Origin: Martelella mediterranea
Lineage (GTDB): Bacteria; Pseudomonadota; Alphaproteobacteria; Rhizobiales; Rhizobiaceae
Assembly (NCBI GenBank): GCA_003001975.1
Contig: PVUG01000012.1
Span: 1 to 64,000 of the forward strand
Direction: 5' to 3'
DNA length: 64,000 nucleotides
Shown: one piece after another, positions 60,834 through 64,000 of the stretch
Layout of the letters: every line of letters begins with the position of its first letter
How positions within the stretch are numbered: the stretch's first letter is position 1
Notes under the pieces: model-generated
Told to the model about the DNA's origin: nothing
The model's input: only the letters and a program-made list of their open reading frames with translations
The model's database searches: none
Position numbers and translations under genes: made by a program

Positions 60834-62660
60834 TTGGTTGAGAATTTTCATCTCTACGCCACGCTGGCAATTATCGCCGGAACGATTATCTTCTATGCAC
60901 TCGACCGCTTTCCTGTCGAGAGCATAGCACTTGCCTCGATCTCGCTGCTGCTGGTGCTGTTCGGCACGTTTCCCTATCAGACGGAAACCGGCAGCGCGGT
61001 TTCGATTGAAGCCCTGCTTTCCGGCTTCGCCTCGCCGGCACTGGTGACCGTTCTGGCGCTGCTGATCGTTGGCAAGGGGCTGTTTGCCACCGATGCGCTT
61101 GAAGGCCTCACCAACCGGATCGGCAGGATGTATGGCGGCAATCCGCGGCTCTCCATTGCCATCATACTTGTCGTCGCGGGCGTGACGTCGGCGTTTTTGA
61201 ACAATACGCCGGTGGTTGTCATCTTCATTCCGGTGCTGACGTCGCTTGCGGCCCGTTTCCGCCTTCCGGCCTATCAGATCTTCATGCCGCTTTCCTTCAT
61301 CACCATTTTCGGCGGCATGACGACGATGATCGGCTCGTCCACCAACCTGATTGCCGCCGGCATGGCGGCGCGGGAGGGGTTGGATATCGGTTTCTTCGAT
61401 ATTACCGGCATGGGGCTGATACTGGCGGGGATCGGCTATCTCTATGTTCTGTTCATTCTGCCCCGGATTCTCGACAGCGAACGTTCGGAGGAAAAATCCG
61501 GTCTTCAAAGTTCAGGCACGCAGTTTCTGGGCGAGATCGTCCTGCAGTCGTCCAGCCGTTTTGCCGGCGACAGTGCGCGCTCGGGGTTCTTTCCCAACCT
61601 CACCCCCATGTCGCTGCACGCGCTGATCCGCAATGGCCGGGTTCTGTTGCCGCCCTATGATGACGGGCTCACCCTTGAGCCGGGCGACCGGCTGCAGATG
61701 ACCGGCACGCGCAAGGCTTTCATGGACATGCTTGCCAAGGGCGAGATCAGCCTTTCCGAGCCGCCGGATGGCACCGTGCCGGCGCGTGAGCGCAAGGTCG
61801 GGCCGCACTATCACCTTGCCGAGGCCGTGATTGCGCCCGGTTCGCTGTTCGAGGGCCGAACGGTGCGGTTCAGCGGCATTCAGCAGCGCTTTCACGTCAC
61901 GATCTTCGGGGTCAGGCGCAAAAGCCGGATGGCGCGCACGCCGCTTTCGCAGCTGCGGTTCGAGGCTGGTGATACGCTTCTGATCGGCGGCAATGAAGAT
62001 GACGTCATGTCGATGCGGGGCAATCATGATCTTCTGCTGCTCGAACATTCGGCCGAAAGCGTGCCGCCGCGCGACAAGTCGCTGATTGCCAGCGTCATTT
62101 TCGGAGGCATCGTGGCGCTGTCGGCAACGGGGCTTTCGCCGATGGTGGTCAATTCGGTGGTCGGCGCGCTGCTGATGATCGTTTTTGGCTGCCTGACCTT
62201 TCAGCAGGCCGCCCGCGCCTTCGACCGCCAGATTTTCCTGCTTGTCGGCGCTTCCATTGCCATGGCCACTGCGCTGGAGGCGACCGGCGGCGCGCGCCTG
62301 ATTGCCGAGGGTATCGTGGGGCTGGGCGGCGGCTCGTCGGCGCCGGTGGTTCTGGCCCTGCTGTTCATTGCGGTGGCGCTGTTGACCAACCTTTTGTCGA
62401 ACAATGCGACATCGGCGCTGTTCATTCCGATTTCACTGGACATGGCGCGCCGGATCGGGGCGCCGCCGGAGGTGTTTGCCGCTGCCGTCATCTACGCCGC
62501 CAACTGCTCGTTTGCGACGCCGATTGCCTATCAGACCAACCTCATGGTCATGGGGCCGGGGCATTACGGCTTTCGCGACTTCCTGCGCGCCGGTCTGCCG
62601 CTGATCGCGCTCATTACCATCGTCTTTTCGCTGCTGGCGCCGTGGTATTACAATCTCTGA
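60834..62660 (+). CDS. SLC13/DASS-type permease with two TrkA-C domains
   Basis: This 608-residue inner-membrane carrier has about 5 spans (residues 5-215), two soluble TrkA-C (RCK_C) domains (about 220-300 and 305-395: TLEPGDRLQMTGTRKAFMDML and FEAGDTLLIGGNEDDVM) and further spans (about 415-608). AFLNNTPVVVIFIPVL and LLSNNATSALFIPISLDM are the paired substrate/sodium motifs (SNT-like). Members carry sulfate or dicarboxylates with sodium. The start is TTG at 60834 after GAGG; no ATG fits the frame near it. Substrate unresolved. Confidence 0.87.
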   Translation: MVENFHLYATLAIIAGTIIFYALDRFPVESIALASISLLLVLFGTFPYQTETGSAVSIEALLSGFASPALVTVLALLIVGKGLFATDALEGLTNRIGRMYGGNPRLSIAIILVVAGVTSAFLNNTPVVVIFIPVLTSLAARFRLPAYQIFMPLSFITIFGGMTTMIGSSTNLIAAGMAAREGLDIGFFDITGMGLILAGIGYLYVLFILPRILDSERSEEKSGLQSSGTQFLGEIVLQSSSRFAGDSARSGFFPNLTPMSLHALIRNGRVLLPPYDDGLTLEPGDRLQMTGTRKAFMDMLAKGEISLSEPPDGTVPARERKVGPHYHLAEAVIAPGSLFEGRTVRFSGIQQRFHVTIFGVRRKSRMARTPLSQLRFEAGDTLLIGGNEDDVMSMRGNHDLLLLEHSAESVPPRDKSLIASVIFGGIVALSATGLSPMVVNSVVGALLMIVFGCLTFQQAARAFDRQIFLLVGASIAMATALEATGGARLIAEGIVGLGGGSSAPVVLALLFIAVALLTNLLSNNATSALFIPISLDMARRIGAPPEVFAAAVIYAANCSFATPIAYQTNLMVMGPGHYGFRDFLRAGLPLIALITIVFSLLAPWYYNL

Positions 62661-62669
62661 TGCGCCGGT

Positions 62670-63524
62670 TCAGCCGGTGGCGTCGCGATAGTCGAGGCCA
62701 ATGTCGAGAACCGGGGCGGAATGTGTCAGCCAGCCGATGGAGATCAGATCGACACCGGCTTTTGCGACGTCACCTGCCGTTTCCGGTGTGATCCCGCCGG
62801 AGGCTTCGGTGGTGGCACGGCCGGCAACAATTTCAACGGCGCGGCGCAGCGTCTCGGGGGACATATTGTCAAGGAGGACCGCATCGACGCCTTCGGCCAT
62901 GGCTTCTTCGAGTTGGGCGAGCGTATCGACTTCGACCTCGATCTTCACCATATGGCCGGCGTTCTCCTTCGCGCGGCGGATCGCGGTGGCAATGCTGCCG
63001 GCAATGGCGATGTGATTGTCCTTGATGAGCACGGCATCGGCGAGCGAGAAACGATGATTGCCGCCACCGCCGGCCCGCACGGCATATTTCTCCAGCGCCC
63101 TGAGCCCCGGCGTCGTCTTGCGGGTGCAGACAATGGCAGCGCCCGTGCCGGCAACCGCCTTGACCACGCCTGCCGTGACCGTGGCGATGCCGGAGAAATG
63201 GCCGAGAAAATTGAGCGCGGTGCGCTCGCCGGTCAATAATGCACGCGACGGACCGGTCACGGTCGCGATGATATCGCCGGCCGCAATGGCGCTGCCGTCT
63301 TCCGCGTGCCGGGTCAGGCGGATCGATGGATCGACGAGCGTGAAAGCGAGTTCTGCGGCATCGAGCCCGGCGACCACGCCCGGCTTTCTGGCAGCCATGA
63401 CCACCGAGGAATGGTGATCCGGTGGAATGACTGCATCGGCGGTGATGTCGCCGGCAAGGCCGAGGTCTTCTTCAAGCGCACGGCGGACGGCAGGTTCGAT
63501 GACGAGGCGGGGCAGGGATTGCAT
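62670..63524 (-). CDS. nadC: Nicotinate-nucleotide pyrophosphorylase (quinolinate phosphoribosyltransferase)
   Basis: This 284-residue enzyme makes nicotinate mononucleotide from quinolinate and PRPP in NAD synthesis. TRKTTPGLRALEKYAVRAGGG and NHRFSLADAVLIKDNH hold the substrate-binding Arg, Lys and His residues, and EASGGI is the C-terminal phosphate loop. The ATG at 63524 is 1 bp after the nadB stop, so nadB-nadC is an operon. It is convergent with the permease gene, 9 bp away. Confidence 0.96.
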   Translation of the reverse strand: MQSLPRLVIEPAVRRALEEDLGLAGDITADAVIPPDHHSSVVMAARKPGVVAGLDAAELAFTLVDPSIRLTRHAEDGSAIAAGDIIATVTGPSRALLTGERTALNFLGHFSGIATVTAGVVKAVAGTGAAIVCTRKTTPGLRALEKYAVRAGGGGNHRFSLADAVLIKDNHIAIAGSIATAIRRAKENAGHMVKIEVEVDTLAQLEEAMAEGVDAVLLDNMSPETLRRAVEIVAGRATTEASGGITPETAGDVAKAGVDLISIGWLTHSAPVLDIGLDYRDATG

Positions 63525-63525
63525 G

Positions 63526-64000
63526 TCAGGCGCTCCGGGCGAGTGAATGGCGGATCGGGTGTGCGCCGGAAATGGTCCCGGCGGCCGTGAAAATGTCATC
63601 GAGGGTCATGGTCTGCCGGCGCGGATGCGCGGTTTTTTCCGGAAAATCGCTGCGGGCATGGGCACCGCGCGATTCCGTGCGCAAGGTCGCGAAAACGGCG
63701 ATTGAAAGCGCCACCACGGCCGGATCGGCGTCTGGGCCGGTGCTTTGCGCGAGCGGCAGAAGTGCAGTGACGGCCGTTGCAAGCGCGGGGCCGTTGCGGA
63801 TCACCCCCAGATGGCGGGAGACGATCGAACGCACCCGGTCCGTTTGGGCTGCCGGCGGCACGGCCGTGGCAATCGAATGGCTGGTGGCAATGCCGGGGCG
63901 GGCGGCGATATCCCGTGCTGCGGCCAGACCTGCCGCTGCGGCTTCCAGCAGCGAATTGCTGGCAAGCCGGTTGGCGCCATGCAGGCCCGTGGCTGCGCAT
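63526..64000 (-). CDS. nadB: L-aspartate oxidase, C-terminal part (cut by window edge)
   Basis: These are the last 157 or so codons of an FAD enzyme that oxidises aspartate to iminoaspartate. The reading frame at the edge gives CAATGLHGANRLASNSLLE, the conserved FAD-site stretch of NadB, and further on LRTESRGAHARSDFPE, the usual substrate-end motif. The N-terminal two thirds and probably nadA lie beyond the right edge. The N-terminal part cannot be judged. Confidence 0.93.
   Translation of the reverse strand, partial: CAATGLHGANRLASNSLLEAAAAGLAAARDIAARPGIATSHSIATAVPPAAQTDRVRSIVSRHLGVIRNGPALATAVTALLPLAQSTGPDADPAVVALSIAVFATLRTESRGAHARSDFPEKTAHPRRQTMTLDDIFTAAGTISGAHPIRHSLARSA

Overview
The window is a high-GC chromosomal segment with the gene content and order of a Hyphomicrobiales (Rhizobiales) alphaproteobacterium, probably Rhizobiaceae-like. 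This rests on the ispA-mtgA-rpmF-phaR neighbourhood, ubiG, nadB-nadC, many TRAP and sugar ABC transporters, a cobalamin riboswitch on metE and scattered GC-rich palindromic repeats. The genus cannot be fixed from the sequence alone. No tRNA, rRNA or CRISPR array was seen.

Left part (1-21 kb): a cut IS110-family transposase at the edge; adenine deaminase; a DsbA-like secreted oxidoreductase; metE behind a B12 riboswitch; a cytosolic GH2 beta-mannosidase; an ABC exporter; a universal stress protein with a BCCT osmolyte carrier; a TRAP transporter (dctP, dctQ, dctM) with a HutC-type GntR regulator; pxpBC of 5-oxoprolinase; and typA.

Iron region (21.2-24.8 kb, minus strand): ftnA, feoA, feoB and, 12 bp behind feoB, a membrane-anchored GUN4-domain protein. 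GUN4 is a porphyrin-binding regulator known from oxygenic phototrophs, so its place at the end of an iron uptake and storage cluster is the most unusual observation here.

Pectin region (25-44 kb): a complete-looking oligogalacturonide and galacturonate system. On the minus strand one long operon reads uxaC, dctP, dctQ, dctM, kduI, kduD, uxuB-like, uxaA and ends in a strong terminator. Its promoter has TTGACA, 17 bp and TATTAG, with a palindrome over the -10 box. Divergent from it are an FCD-type GntR regulator and kdgK. Next come an AraC regulator and, divergent from that, an ABC transporter in TogMNAB order followed by a cytosolic GH28-GH105 fusion enzyme. Oligogalacturonides enter by the ABC system and are cut inside the cell to galacturonate and unsaturated uronate. 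Monomers enter by the TRAP system. KduI/KduD and UxaC/reductase/UxaA converge on 2-keto-3-deoxygluconate, which KdgK phosphorylates. Extracellular pectinases, eda and uxuA are not in the window.

Right part (44-64 kb): an ABC transporter of the TrpX (ABC_sub_bind) type; a DsrE-like protein; ung; an aldehyde dehydrogenase; a RidA-family protein; ubiG; an SH3 protein; a 2-hydroxyacid dehydrogenase; a small Excalibur-domain protein; a 273-bp MITE-like element with 25-bp perfect inverted ends between two convergent genes; a GDPD-like protein; ispA; mtgA; a GST; rpmF; phaR; an SDR; a DUF2778 L,D-transpeptidase-like protein; an SLC13-type permease with TrkA-C domains; nadC; and the 3' end of nadB, cut by the right edge.
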